Assembly (NCBI GenBank): GCA_003488105.1 | Contig: DNMS01000129.1 | Coordinates: forward strand, 4,685 to 17,860 | From: Rhodospirillaceae bacterium | GTDB lineage: Bacteria > Pseudomonadota > Alphaproteobacteria > Rhodospirillales_A > Casp-alpha2 | Direction of reading: 5' to 3' | Length of the DNA stretch: 13,176 nucleotides | In this document: positions 1 through 7,691 of the stretch, in pieces | Position numbering within the stretch: the stretch's first letter is position 1 | How the letters are laid out: each line of letters starts with the position of its first letter | The notes under the pieces: generated by a model | The model's input: only the letters and a program-made list of their open reading frames with translations | The model's database searches: none | Told to the model about the DNA's origin: nothing | Program-made: the position numbers and the translations under genes

Positions 1-786
1 GCCTTCGCCACAGGCCTGAAGCTGGCCAATCCGAACCTGGACATCTGGGTCGTGTCCGGCGACGGGGACGCATTGTCGATCGGCGGCAATCATCTGTTCC
101 ACCTGCTGCGCCGCAACGTCGACCTGCAGTTCCTGTTGTTCAACAACGAAATCTACGGCCTGACCAAGGGTCAGTATTCGCCGACCTCGCGCCAGGGCAC
201 CCGCTCGCCCTCCACACCCTGGGGCTCGCTGGATAATCCGGCCTCTGCCACGGTGTTCGCGATCGGCGCGGGCGCGCGTTTCATCGCCCGCGGCATCGAC
301 AGCAACCAGAAACACCTGCCCGGCGTGCTGGCCCGCGCCCATGCCCACAAGGGCACGTCCTTCGTCGAAATTTTCCAGAACTGCAAGGTCTACAACGACG
401 GCGTGTTCGAAAACTTCACGGGCCGCGACGTGGCGTCGGACCGGCAGATCTATGTCGAACACGGCAAGCCCCTGATCTTCGGCAAGGACGGGGAAAAGGG
501 CCTGCGCCTGAACATCCAGACCCTGTCTTTGGAAGCCGTCATGATCGGCGAGAACGGCGTGAGCGAGGCCGACATCCTGGTCCATGACGAGACCAACAAG
601 ATGATCGCGATCCTGCTCGCCCATATGGAGCCGCCGGCCATGCCCGTGGCCCTGGGCGTGCTTTACTGCGCGCCGGGGCAAAGCTACGACGACGAAGTCG
701 GCGACCTGATCCGCAGCCATACCCCGGCCGAAAAACCGGACTTCAACAAGCTGCTTCGTGCCGGGCGAACGTGGACGGTGGATTGA
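1..786 (+). CDS. korB: 2-oxoacid:ferredoxin oxidoreductase beta subunit (KorB type), 5'-truncated
   Basis: This is the 3' part of the thiamine-diphosphate-binding beta subunit of a 2-oxoacid (probably 2-oxoglutarate):ferredoxin oxidoreductase, a cytoplasmic enzyme that oxidatively decarboxylates a 2-oxoacid to acyl-CoA and reduces ferredoxin. The frame is open from base 1, so the gene begins outside the window. The 261 residues present compare with about 340-350 usual for the two-subunit KorAB form, so roughly 85 N-terminal residues are missing. Visible are the TPP/Mg motif GDGDALSIGGNH (residues 20-31 of the fragment) and the family segment NNEIYGLTKGQYSPTS just after it. An internal GTG at 52 is not the start, because similarity continues upstream of it. 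The alpha subunit would be expected just upstream. An fprA-type reductase follows 31 nt downstream, suggesting co-transcription. Substrate choice (2-oxoglutarate rather than pyruvate) is inferred from motif resemblance. Confidence 0.93.
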   Translation, partial: AFATGLKLANPNLDIWVVSGDGDALSIGGNHLFHLLRRNVDLQFLLFNNEIYGLTKGQYSPTSRQGTRSPSTPWGSLDNPASATVFAIGAGARFIARGIDSNQKHLPGVLARAHAHKGTSFVEIFQNCKVYNDGVFENFTGRDVASDRQIYVEHGKPLIFGKDGEKGLRLNIQTLSLEAVMIGENGVSEADILVHDETNKMIAILLAHMEPPAMPVALGVLYCAPGQSYDDEVGDLIRSHTPAEKPDFNKLLRAGRTWTVD

Positions 787-788
787 CC

Positions 789-808
789 TTACCCCAGGTA
801 GGGGCTAA
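789..808 (+). other. Small hairpin between korB and fprA
   Basis: CCCC (792-795) and GGGG (801-804) pair around a 5-nt loop. The flanking TTA (789-791) and TAA (806-808) extend the stem past a one-base bulge. No T-run follows, so it is not an intrinsic terminator. It lies just 5' of the fprA ribosome binding site (AGGA, 811-814) and might affect message stability or fprA translation. This is a weak call. Confidence 0.3.
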
Positions 809-817
809 CCAGGACGG

Positions 818-2128
<1,311 letters not shown>

Positions 2129-2192
2129 GGCGGGCTGCGCGATACATGGGCCGCGTCTCGGAACAGGCCGAGCGAACCAGGAACGACACTCC

Positions 2193-2615
2193 ATGACTGA
2201 CGGATACGCCGGAGACATTACGCCCAAGGACGCCTGGGACCTTCTTCAGAAGGACCCCAAGGCCGTGCTGGTCGATGTGCGCACCTATGCGGAATGGGCC
2301 TATGTGGGCCTGCCGGACCTGTCGCCCCTGGGCAAGGAATTGCGGATGATTTCCTGGGTGCTGTTCCCCAAGGGCGACGTCAATCCGGAGTTCACCGACG
2401 ACCTGGAAGACCAGGTCGCCGACAAGGACGCGACCGTGCTGTTCCTGTGCCGCTCGGGCGTGCGTTCCATCGCCGCCGCCAAGGCCGCGACGGAAGCGGG
2501 CTACGCCAAGTCCTACAACATCCTGACCGGCTTCGAAGGCGACAAGGACGGCGCCAACCACCGCGGCACCATGGGTGGGTGGAAAGTCGACGGCCTGCCT
2601 TGGGTGCAGAAGTAA
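2193..2615 (+). CDS. Single-domain rhodanese-like protein
   Basis: A 140-residue protein made of one rhodanese domain, which in active members carries a persulfide on cysteine and transfers sulfane sulfur. VLVDVRTYAEW near residues 28-38 is the usual N-terminal rhodanese strand. The active-site loop is CRSGVRS with the nucleophile Cys86, so it is probably catalytically competent and not one of the Cys-less versions. The C-terminal stretch with GFEGDKDG and GGWKVDGLPW resembles a group of short proteobacterial rhodaneses. There is no signal peptide, so it should be cytoplasmic. The ATG at 2193 has AGGAA (2179-2183) 9 nt upstream. It lies 64 nt after fprA on the same strand and could be the last gene of that operon. 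The physiological sulfur acceptor cannot be read from the sequence. Confidence 0.88.
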   Translation: MTDGYAGDITPKDAWDLLQKDPKAVLVDVRTYAEWAYVGLPDLSPLGKELRMISWVLFPKGDVNPEFTDDLEDQVADKDATVLFLCRSGVRSIAAAKAATEAGYAKSYNILTGFEGDKDGANHRGTMGGWKVDGLPWVQK

Positions 2616-2714
2616 CTACCTACCTCGTTATTTCAACCGCCACGAAAATTCAGAATTGATTGCCGCCTGCCACTTAATTGTGAGGGTGAGATAGCAGGAG
2701 TGTAGGTGGCGCGA

Positions 2715-2742
2715 TTGTCACCTCCGAATATTGCCGTATAAA
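2715..2742 (+). promoter_or_regulatory. Sigma70-like promoter for the small membrane protein
   Basis: TTGTCA (2715-2720, 5 of 6 to consensus) and TATAAA (2737-2742, 5 of 6) are separated by 16 nt. The expected start near 2749 leaves an AT-rich leader of roughly 58 nt before the ATG at 2807. The gene therefore need not depend on read-through from the rhodanese. Called by eye. Confidence 0.6.
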
Positions 2743-2790
2743 TCACTATTTTTAAGACAGTATTTTTTCATTATATTTTTTTGGCGTGCA

Positions 2791-2797
2791 AAAGGAG
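2791..2797 (+). promoter_or_regulatory. Shine-Dalgarno sequence fixing the start at 2807
   Basis: AAAGGAG ends 9 nt before the ATG at 2807. It falls inside the reading frame that would begin at the GTG at 2786, so the ATG, not the GTG, is the likely initiation codon. Confidence 0.8.
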
Positions 2798-2806
2798 CAT
2801 TTTCAC

Positions 2807-3367
2807 ATGCAACGACTTCTCGAAGTCTGCGCCGTCAGCGTGCCAACTTTAGCCCTAACAGGGGTGTTCTTTTTCTGGCTGCTCCACCGATCTGTGCCAA
2901 TCGGCAATACCTCGATGACCCAATCGGAGTATGACGCATACTCGGAACGATACGAACTTCATAGAGACGAAATAACTCAGAACAATAAAGGCGCAGTTGA
3001 TCTAGCCGCTGTCGCTCTGCGCTCCGCCATCATTTTAAATGGGGCAGCCGCCGCTGCAATTTTGGCGTTCGTTGGGCGGCTATGGAATGGGAACGAAAAT
3101 ACTTGCTTGGTTGCCTCGCTAACAAATGCACTGGCGCTTCTATTAGCGGGCGCTCTAACAGGAGCGGTTGCAACAGTCTTCGGATTTCTTCGCGTGGAGC
3201 TATTGGCGATGAACTGGTCGGTATTCAAAGTTCATGCCCGAAACAGCGCGTCACTGCTATTCAGCAGTAGCGCAATGCAGATGCTTGCTATCATGATGGT
3301 CGTTCAAGCTTATTGGTTCTTCACCGTCGCTCTAATCGACGTGATACATACACTTCAGCCGACGTAA
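2807..3367 (+). CDS. Hypothetical four-helix membrane protein in an AT-rich patch
   Basis: I do not recognise a named family. The 186-residue product has four likely membrane helices at about residues 8-26, 73-93, 100-127 and 156-178. A polar, charged segment of about 45 residues (EYDAYSERYELHRDE region) lies between the first and second helix. The second helix carries a small-residue stretch, ILNGAAAAAILAFVG, of a kind I recall from small uncharacterised alphaproteobacterial membrane proteins; that resemblance is from memory only. The ATG at 2807 is chosen over the GTG at 2786 because of the AAAGGAG Shine-Dalgarno. Base composition and codon use (TTA, CTA, ATA and AAT codons) are clearly more AT-rich than in neighbouring genes, which suggests horizontal acquisition. 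It has its own promoter and converges on metZ with a 43-nt gap lacking a clear terminator. Confidence 0.75.
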   Translation: MQRLLEVCAVSVPTLALTGVFFFWLLHRSVPIGNTSMTQSEYDAYSERYELHRDEITQNNKGAVDLAAVALRSAIILNGAAAAAILAFVGRLWNGNENTCLVASLTNALALLLAGALTGAVATVFGFLRVELLAMNWSVFKVHARNSASLLFSSSAMQMLAIMMVVQAYWFFTVALIDVIHTLQPT

Positions 3368-3410
3368 TTATTGCCCCGCTCAGAGCATAATATCCGACTG
3401 CAACTAGTTG

Positions 3411-4616
3411 CTACGAGTTCGCCGCCTTAAGCCCGCGCGCCAGATCTTCCTTCAGATCCTCGACGTCCTCCAGCCCGACCGACAGCCGGATCAGCCCGTC
3501 GCCGATGCCGAGCGCGGCGCGATCTTCCGGCGTCAGGCGCTGATGGGTCGTGGTCGCCGGATGGGTCGTGAGCGATTTGGTGTCGCCCAGGTTGTTGGAG
3601 ATATCGACCAGGTTGAGGGCGTTGAGGAAGCGGAAGGCCGCCGGCTTGCCGCCTGCCAGTTCGAACGACAGCATGGTCGAGCCGCCGGACATCTGTTGCA
3701 TGGCGAGGGCATGCTGCGGATGGGATTTCAGGCCCGGGTAGAGCACCTTGACGATGCCGGATTGCCCTTCGAGGAATTCGGCCAAGGCCAGGGCGTTCTC
3801 GCAGTGCTGGCGGACGCGGATATTGATGGTCTCCAAGCCCTTGAGCATGGTCCAGGCGTTGAACGGGCTCATGGCCGGCCCCGTATGGCGCATCCAGGGC
3901 ACCAAATGGTCGGCATAATAGGCTTCGTCATTGGTCAGGAGCGCGCCGCCCATGCAGCGGCCCTGGCCGTCGACATGCTTGGTCGTCGAATACATGACGA
4001 TGTCGGCACCCAGGGTCAGCGGCTTTTGCAGCACCGGCGTGGCGAACACGTTGTCGACGATCAGCCGCCCGCCGGCCTTGTGGGTCAGGTCGGCGACGGC
4101 CTTCACGTCGATGATGTCGAGACAGGGATTGGACGGTGTTTCCAGGAACACGGCGACGGTCGGCTTGGACAGGGCCGCTTCCCATTGCGCCAGGTCCGTG
4201 CCGTCAACCAAAACGGTCTCGACCCCGTATTTCGGCAGCAGGTCCTGGACCACGTAGAGGCAGGAGCCGAACAGGGCCCGCGACGCGACCACGCGGTCGC
4301 CCGCCTTCACGAAACTGGCGAGCGATGCGAACATCGCCGCCATGCCGCTGCCGAAGGCCATGCCGAATTGGGCCCCTTCCATCAGCGCCATGCGGCGTTC
4401 GAACATCACGACGGTCGGGTTGGCGTAGCGCGAATAGATGTAGCGATCGACCTCGCCCTTGAAGGCCTGTTCCGCCTGTTCGGCCGAGGCATAGACGTAG
4501 CCCGAGGTCGCGAAAATGGCTTCCGACGTTTCCTCGAAGTTCGAACGAAGGGTGCCGCCGCGCACCATCTGGGTCGCCGGGCGCCAGGTTTCGGGATTGC
4601 TGTTGTCGTCTGTCAT
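3411..4616 (-). CDS. metZ: O-succinylhomoserine sulfhydrylase MetZ
   Basis: This is a PLP-dependent cytoplasmic enzyme that makes homocysteine directly from O-succinylhomoserine and sulfide, the direct-sulfhydrylation branch of methionine synthesis. The length of 401 residues is normal for the Cys/Met-metabolism PLP family. Visible are YSRYANPT (residues 61-68) with the conserved Tyr and Arg, the PLP-phosphate-binding GSGMAA (89-94), LETPSNP (158-164), the aspartate of IVDN (186-189) that faces the PLP ring nitrogen, and STTKHVDGQGR with the Schiff-base lysine at Lys213. The overall sequence looks more like MetZ than like MetB or MetY, though substrate choice within this family is hard to settle by eye. 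The ATG at 4616 has a purine-rich GAAGAGAG about 7 nt upstream. A SAM-II riboswitch, a terminator and a short leader ORF lie directly upstream, so expression should fall when S-adenosylmethionine is plentiful. Confidence 0.93.
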   Translation of the reverse strand: MTDDNSNPETWRPATQMVRGGTLRSNFEETSEAIFATSGYVYASAEQAEQAFKGEVDRYIYSRYANPTVVMFERRMALMEGAQFGMAFGSGMAAMFASLASFVKAGDRVVASRALFGSCLYVVQDLLPKYGVETVLVDGTDLAQWEAALSKPTVAVFLETPSNPCLDIIDVKAVADLTHKAGGRLIVDNVFATPVLQKPLTLGADIVMYSTTKHVDGQGRCMGGALLTNDEAYYADHLVPWMRHTGPAMSPFNAWTMLKGLETINIRVRQHCENALALAEFLEGQSGIVKVLYPGLKSHPQHALAMQQMSGGSTMLSFELAGGKPAAFRFLNALNLVDISNNLGDTKSLTTHPATTTHQRLTPEDRAALGIGDGLIRLSVGLEDVEDLKEDLARGLKAANS

Positions 4617-4617
4617 C

Positions 4618-4671
4618 TCACGCTCTCTTCATTATTCCAGGCAGGCTGAATTTCTGGTTCGGCCCGGCCAT
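4618..4671 (-). CDS. Possible 17-residue leader ORF before metZ
   Basis: An ATG directly after the terminator T-run opens a frame encoding MAGPNQKFSLPGIMKRA. It ends with a TGA that leaves one nucleotide before the metZ ATG at 4616. The GGGG of the terminator 3' arm lies 7 nt before this ATG and could act as a Shine-Dalgarno when the terminator is not formed. The spacing would allow translational coupling to metZ. There is no comparative support, and a chance ORF of this length is common. Confidence 0.3.
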   Translation of the reverse strand: MAGPNQKFSLPGIMKRA

Positions 4672-4707
4672 AAAAAAACCCCGACCGCTAAAAACAAAGG
4701 GTCAGGG
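4672..4707 (-). terminator. Intrinsic terminator in the metZ leader (SAM-II expression platform)
   Basis: On the minus strand CCCTGACC (4707-4700) pairs with GGTCGGGG (4686-4679) in an 8-bp stem with one G-T wobble and a 13-nt loop. Seven T residues (4678-4672) follow at once. It lies between the SAM-II aptamer and metZ. Its loop and the beginning of its 3' arm contain TTTAGCGG (4692-4685), an exact complement of CCGCTAAA (4733-4726) in the aptamer. Aptamer folding and antitermination should therefore exclude each other. Confidence 0.85.
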
Positions 4708-4722
4708 CGAGAACGCCACAGA

Positions 4723-4776
4723 CCGTTTAGCGGGATTTTTAACGTGGCCGCAAGCTGGTCGAACAAATCACCACGA
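4723..4776 (-). ncRNA. SAM-II riboswitch aptamer
   Basis: The minus strand matches the SAM-II (metA motif) pattern as I recall it: CGTGGTGATTTG, then CTTGCGGCCACGTTAAA, then GCTAAA and a closing GG. P1 is CGTGG (4775-4771) with CCACG (4747-4743). The pseudoknot can form between GCGG (4751-4748) in the loop and CCGC (4733-4730) in the 3' tail, with CC (4758-4757) near GG (4724-4723) as the extra pairing. SAM-II elements are known mainly from alphaproteobacteria, upstream of methionine genes, and switch expression off when S-adenosylmethionine binds. The aptamer's 3' end is 107 nt upstream of the metZ start codon, too far for its closing GG to be the metZ Shine-Dalgarno. Confidence 0.9.
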
Positions 4777-4782
4777 AGCTGA

Positions 4783-4810
4783 AAAATACAGCCGCCCCGG
4801 AAAACGTCAA
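4783..4810 (-). promoter_or_regulatory. Promoter of the metZ riboswitch transcript
   Basis: On the minus strand TTGACG (4810-4805, 5 of 6 to consensus) and TATTTT (4788-4783, 4 of 6) are separated by 16 nt. Transcription would start near 4776, almost exactly at the first base of the SAM-II P1 stem. The proximity to the aptamer supports the call even though the -10 is only fair. It lies in the 17-nt region just downstream of the DUF3422 gene's stop, so metZ has its own transcript. Confidence 0.6.
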
Positions 4811-4826
4811 GGGCCAAGCGTTGGGA

Positions 4827-6131
4827 TCAGGGATCGGGGGGCGTCTTGCCGTCCGTCGATTTTTCGATCACCCGGCGCATGCGCCGAACGCCGAACCCGA
4901 TGCCGACGACCACAGGCACAAAGGCGACCAGGACGACGACGTAGGGGTCGACGTGCGACAGGCCCGCCGTCTTCGCCCCCTTGGCCAGGTAGGACACCAG
5001 CGACAGCAGGTAATAGCTGATGGCGACGACAGACAGCCCCTCGACCGTTTCCTGCAAGCGCAGCTGCAGGCGGGCGCGGCGGTTCATGGATTCCAGCAGG
5101 TCGCGGTTCTGGGCCTCCAGTGCCACGTCGACCCGGGTCCGCAGCAGCGAGGTCGCCCGCGAGATGCGGCCCGACAGGCTTTCCACCCGCGTCGACAGGT
5201 TTTCGCAGGATTCCATGGCCGGCGCAAAGCGGCGGTCAAGGAAATCCATGGCCGGCGGCACGCCCTCCATGCGTTCCTCGCGCATCGACGCCATGCGCCG
5301 CTTGATCAGTTCGTGATAGGCCCGGGCGGCGGCGAAGCGATAGGCGGTGGCCACGTTAACGGCCTCGGTCTCGGCGGCCAGGGCCGACAGATCGTCCAAC
5401 AACTGTCGTTCGTCCTCGACCGCCTCACGGGTGCCGAGCCGCGCGATGATGCCGCCCAGTTTGGTTTCCACCGCCGTCAGGCGCGGACGCGATTCCTTGG
5501 CCAGGGGAAAGGCCAGCATGGCCATCATGCGGTAGGTCTCGATTTCCAGCATGCGCTGGATCAGCCGGCCCAGGGTCGGCGGCGTAATTTCGCCGACGTT
5601 GAACAGGAACCGGGTGAAGCCGTCGGAATGAAGCTGGAAATCGGCCCAGAGCCACGCGTTGCCGCCGGACACGATGGAGCCGGTGATCGGATTGTTGTCG
5701 AACAGTCCCGCCAGGTCGGCGGGCGTGCGATGGCTTCCAAGCCCCGTTTCGACCGCCACATGGCAGGCGGCGATGACTTGGCCCGGCAAATCCGTCAGCC
5801 AATCCTTGGGCAGACTGTCCACGGCCGTACCCTTGAACGGCTGAGCAAAGGCGCCCGGGCGAATGATGGTAAAGGTGGAGAATTCCGTATGGCGTTCCCA
5901 CTTGAGTTGAACCTCGCCCAGTTCCGCCGAGAAATGGGTCGCATCCGCCGGCGGCGGGGCAACGCGGAAGTGCTTGCAGAGCGCTTCCAGATGGGCGACG
6001 TGGGGCGCCATGCCGTCCTCGCCCGAGATCAGGGCGATATGCGAGACTTGCACGGGCGCCGCCAGATTGGCTGGCGGGCGGGCGTGAATTTCTTCCGCGA
6101 GCGCGCGGCGCAGGGGATGTTCCTTGAACAT
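4827..6131 (-). CDS. DUF3422 family membrane-anchored protein
   Basis: This is an uncharacterised proteobacterial protein family. The N-terminus FKEHPLRRALAEEIHARPP is its hallmark. The body is mostly soluble and rich in charged helices; the stretch from about residue 280 to 360 looks coiled-coil-like. Two probable membrane helices close the protein at about residues 366-384 and 396-415, followed by a short basic tail, so the large domain is probably anchored to the inner membrane by its C-terminus. The length of 434 residues suits the family. I chose the ATG at 6131 over an in-frame TTG at 6161, because the family similarity begins at MFKEHP and GGTGA lies just upstream. It is divergent from tldD with 124 nt between the starts. 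The function is unknown. Confidence 0.88.
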   Translation of the reverse strand: MFKEHPLRRALAEEIHARPPANLAAPVQVSHIALISGEDGMAPHVAHLEALCKHFRVAPPPADATHFSAELGEVQLKWERHTEFSTFTIIRPGAFAQPFKGTAVDSLPKDWLTDLPGQVIAACHVAVETGLGSHRTPADLAGLFDNNPITGSIVSGGNAWLWADFQLHSDGFTRFLFNVGEITPPTLGRLIQRMLEIETYRMMAMLAFPLAKESRPRLTAVETKLGGIIARLGTREAVEDERQLLDDLSALAAETEAVNVATAYRFAAARAYHELIKRRMASMREERMEGVPPAMDFLDRRFAPAMESCENLSTRVESLSGRISRATSLLRTRVDVALEAQNRDLLESMNRRARLQLRLQETVEGLSVVAISYYLLSLVSYLAKGAKTAGLSHVDPYVVVLVAFVPVVVGIGFGVRRMRRVIEKSTDGKTPPDP

Positions 6132-6167
6132 GGTCACCCGTATACTCGAAAATGCCTTCAACGGTCC

Positions 6168-6197
6168 CTATATAACCAGGGCCTCTATATAACCAGG
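6168..6197. repeat. Tandem 13-bp direct repeat in the divergent DUF3422/tldD promoter region
   Basis: CTATATAACCAGG occurs at 6168-6180 and again at 6185-6197, a 17-bp period. Both copies lie between the divergent starts at 6131 and 6256. The TATATA cores could serve as -10-like elements, or the repeats could be a binding site for a regulator of both genes. A simple local duplication is the alternative. Confidence 0.7.
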
Positions 6198-6255
6198 ACT
6201 GGGCCGTTTCGTGCCCATTAAATTTCAACGCCCGCTTAACCCCCAAAGGGATGCC

Positions 6256-7689
6256 ATGACCGATCTTGCCGCCACCGACGACCTGTTCTTCAACCGCACC
6301 GGCATGGACCGGGGCCGCGTGCAGGGCCTGCTGGACGACGCCCTGACGGGCATGGACGACGGCGAGCTGTTTTTGGAATACCGGCAATCGGAAAGCCTGG
6401 TGCTCGACGACGGCCAAATCAAGACCGCCAATTTCGACACGGCCCAGGGCTTCGGCCTGCGCGCCATCGCCGGGGAAAGCACGGGCTATTCCCATGCCTC
6501 CGAATTGTCGGAAGCCGCCATCGGCCGCGCCGGCGAAACGGTGAAGGCCGTGCGCCGGGGCCATACGGGCAGCCTGGCCGCCGCCCCGAACGGCACCAAC
6601 CGGGCGCTGTACATGGAAGACAATCCGCTCGCCCTCGTCGATTTTCAGGAAAAGGTCGACCTGCTGCGCGCCATCGACGCCTATGCCCGCGCCAAGGACC
6701 CCCGCGTGCGCCAGGTCTCGGCCTCGATCCTCGGCAACTGGCAGGCGGTGCAGATTTTGCGCTCGGGCGGTCATCGGGTCGCCGATATCCGCCCCCTGGT
6801 GCGCATGAACGTCTCTGTCGTGCTGGAACAGGACGGCCGCATGGAAACGGGCGGCTACGGCGTCGGCGGGCGCGTGACCTATGAACGCTACATGGACGCG
6901 GCCAGCTGGAAAGCGGTGGTCGACGAAGCCTTCCGCCAGGCCGAGGTCAATCTGCAATCCGTCCCAGCCCCTGCCGGCGAGGTGCCCGTGGTCCTGGGTC
7001 CGGGCTGGCCCGGTATTTTGCTGCACGAAGCCATCGGCCATGGGCTGGAAGGCGATTTCAACCGCAAGAAGACATCGGTGTTTTCCGGATTGATGGGTGA
7101 GCGCGTGGCCGCCAAGGGTGTGACCGTGGTCGACGACGGCACGATTCAAGACCGGCGCGGGTCCCTCACCATCGACGACGAAGGCACGCCCGCCGAGAAC
7201 ACCGTGCTGATCGAAGACGGCATCCTCAAGGGCTACATGCAGGACCGCACCAACGCGCGGCTCATGGGCATGGCCCCCACGGGCAACGGGCGGCGCCAAA
7301 GCTACGCCCATCAGCCCCTGCCGCGCATGACCAATACCTACATGCTGGGCGGCGACAAGGACCCCAAGGAAATCCTGGCGTCCGTGAAAAAGGGCGTCTA
7401 CGCCGTCAGCTTCGGCGGCGGCCAGGTCGACATCACGTCCGGCAAGTTCGTGTTTTCCTGCACGGAAGCCTACGAGATCGAAAACGGCAAGGTCGGCCGC
7501 CCCCTGAAGGGGGCGACCCTGATCGGCGACGGCAAGGATGTGCTGAACCATGTCGGCATGGTCGGCAATGATATGGAAATGGACCCGGGCATCGGGACCT
7601 GCGGCAAAGACGGCCAGGGCGTGCCTGTCGGCGTCGGCCAGCCGACGCTGCTGGTCAATCAGCTGACGGTGGGCGGCACCGGCGGCTGA
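6256..7689 (+). CDS. tldD: Metalloprotease TldD
   Basis: TldD pairs with PmbA (TldE) to form a cytoplasmic zinc protease that trims unfolded peptides and, in some bacteria, matures microcins or other modified peptides. The 477 residues match the usual length of about 480. The zinc motif HEAIGH is at residues 257-262 within LLHEAIGHGLEGDFNRK, with Glu258 as the catalytic glutamate. Cys449 in GTCGKDGQGVPVGVGQPTL is the expected third metal ligand. The N-terminal FLEYRQSESLVLDDGQIK segment is typical as well. The ATG at 6256 is favoured over the GTG at 6211 because AAAGGG lies 5 nt upstream and the family's N-terminus starts near there. No pmbA lies in this window, which is common. The gene converges on the 523-residue unknown protein with only two bases between the stop codons. 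Confidence 0.95.
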   Translation: MTDLAATDDLFFNRTGMDRGRVQGLLDDALTGMDDGELFLEYRQSESLVLDDGQIKTANFDTAQGFGLRAIAGESTGYSHASELSEAAIGRAGETVKAVRRGHTGSLAAAPNGTNRALYMEDNPLALVDFQEKVDLLRAIDAYARAKDPRVRQVSASILGNWQAVQILRSGGHRVADIRPLVRMNVSVVLEQDGRMETGGYGVGGRVTYERYMDAASWKAVVDEAFRQAEVNLQSVPAPAGEVPVVLGPGWPGILLHEAIGHGLEGDFNRKKTSVFSGLMGERVAAKGVTVVDDGTIQDRRGSLTIDDEGTPAENTVLIEDGILKGYMQDRTNARLMGMAPTGNGRRQSYAHQPLPRMTNTYMLGGDKDPKEILASVKKGVYAVSFGGGQVDITSGKFVFSCTEAYEIENGKVGRPLKGATLIGDGKDVLNHVGMVGNDMEMDPGIGTCGKDGQGVPVGVGQPTLLVNQLTVGGTGG

Positions 7690-7691
7690 TC

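Noticed and set aside
2702..2726. Imperfect hairpin GGTGGC/GTCACC downstream of the rhodanese as its terminator
   Set aside because: The 6-bp stem has a wobble pair, no T-run follows directly, and it overlaps the -35 of the next promoter.
3401..3410. Palindrome CAACTAGTTG between the convergent small membrane gene and metZ
   Set aside because: It is a short perfect palindrome with no loop and no T-run; likely chance.
6159..6161. In-frame TTG as an alternative start of the DUF3422 protein
   Set aside because: It adds ten residues unlike the family's N-terminus, and the ATG at 6131 begins exactly at the conserved MFKEHP.
3408..6221. Two long plus-strand frames opposite metZ and the DUF3422 gene
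   Set aside because: The minus-strand products carry full family motifs, including the PLP lysine; the plus-strand frames carry none.
5425..7551. Long minus-strand open frame opposite tldD, running into the DUF3422 gene
   Set aside because: It is antisense to the clearly conserved tldD frame and has no family motif; such frames are common in GC-rich coding DNA.
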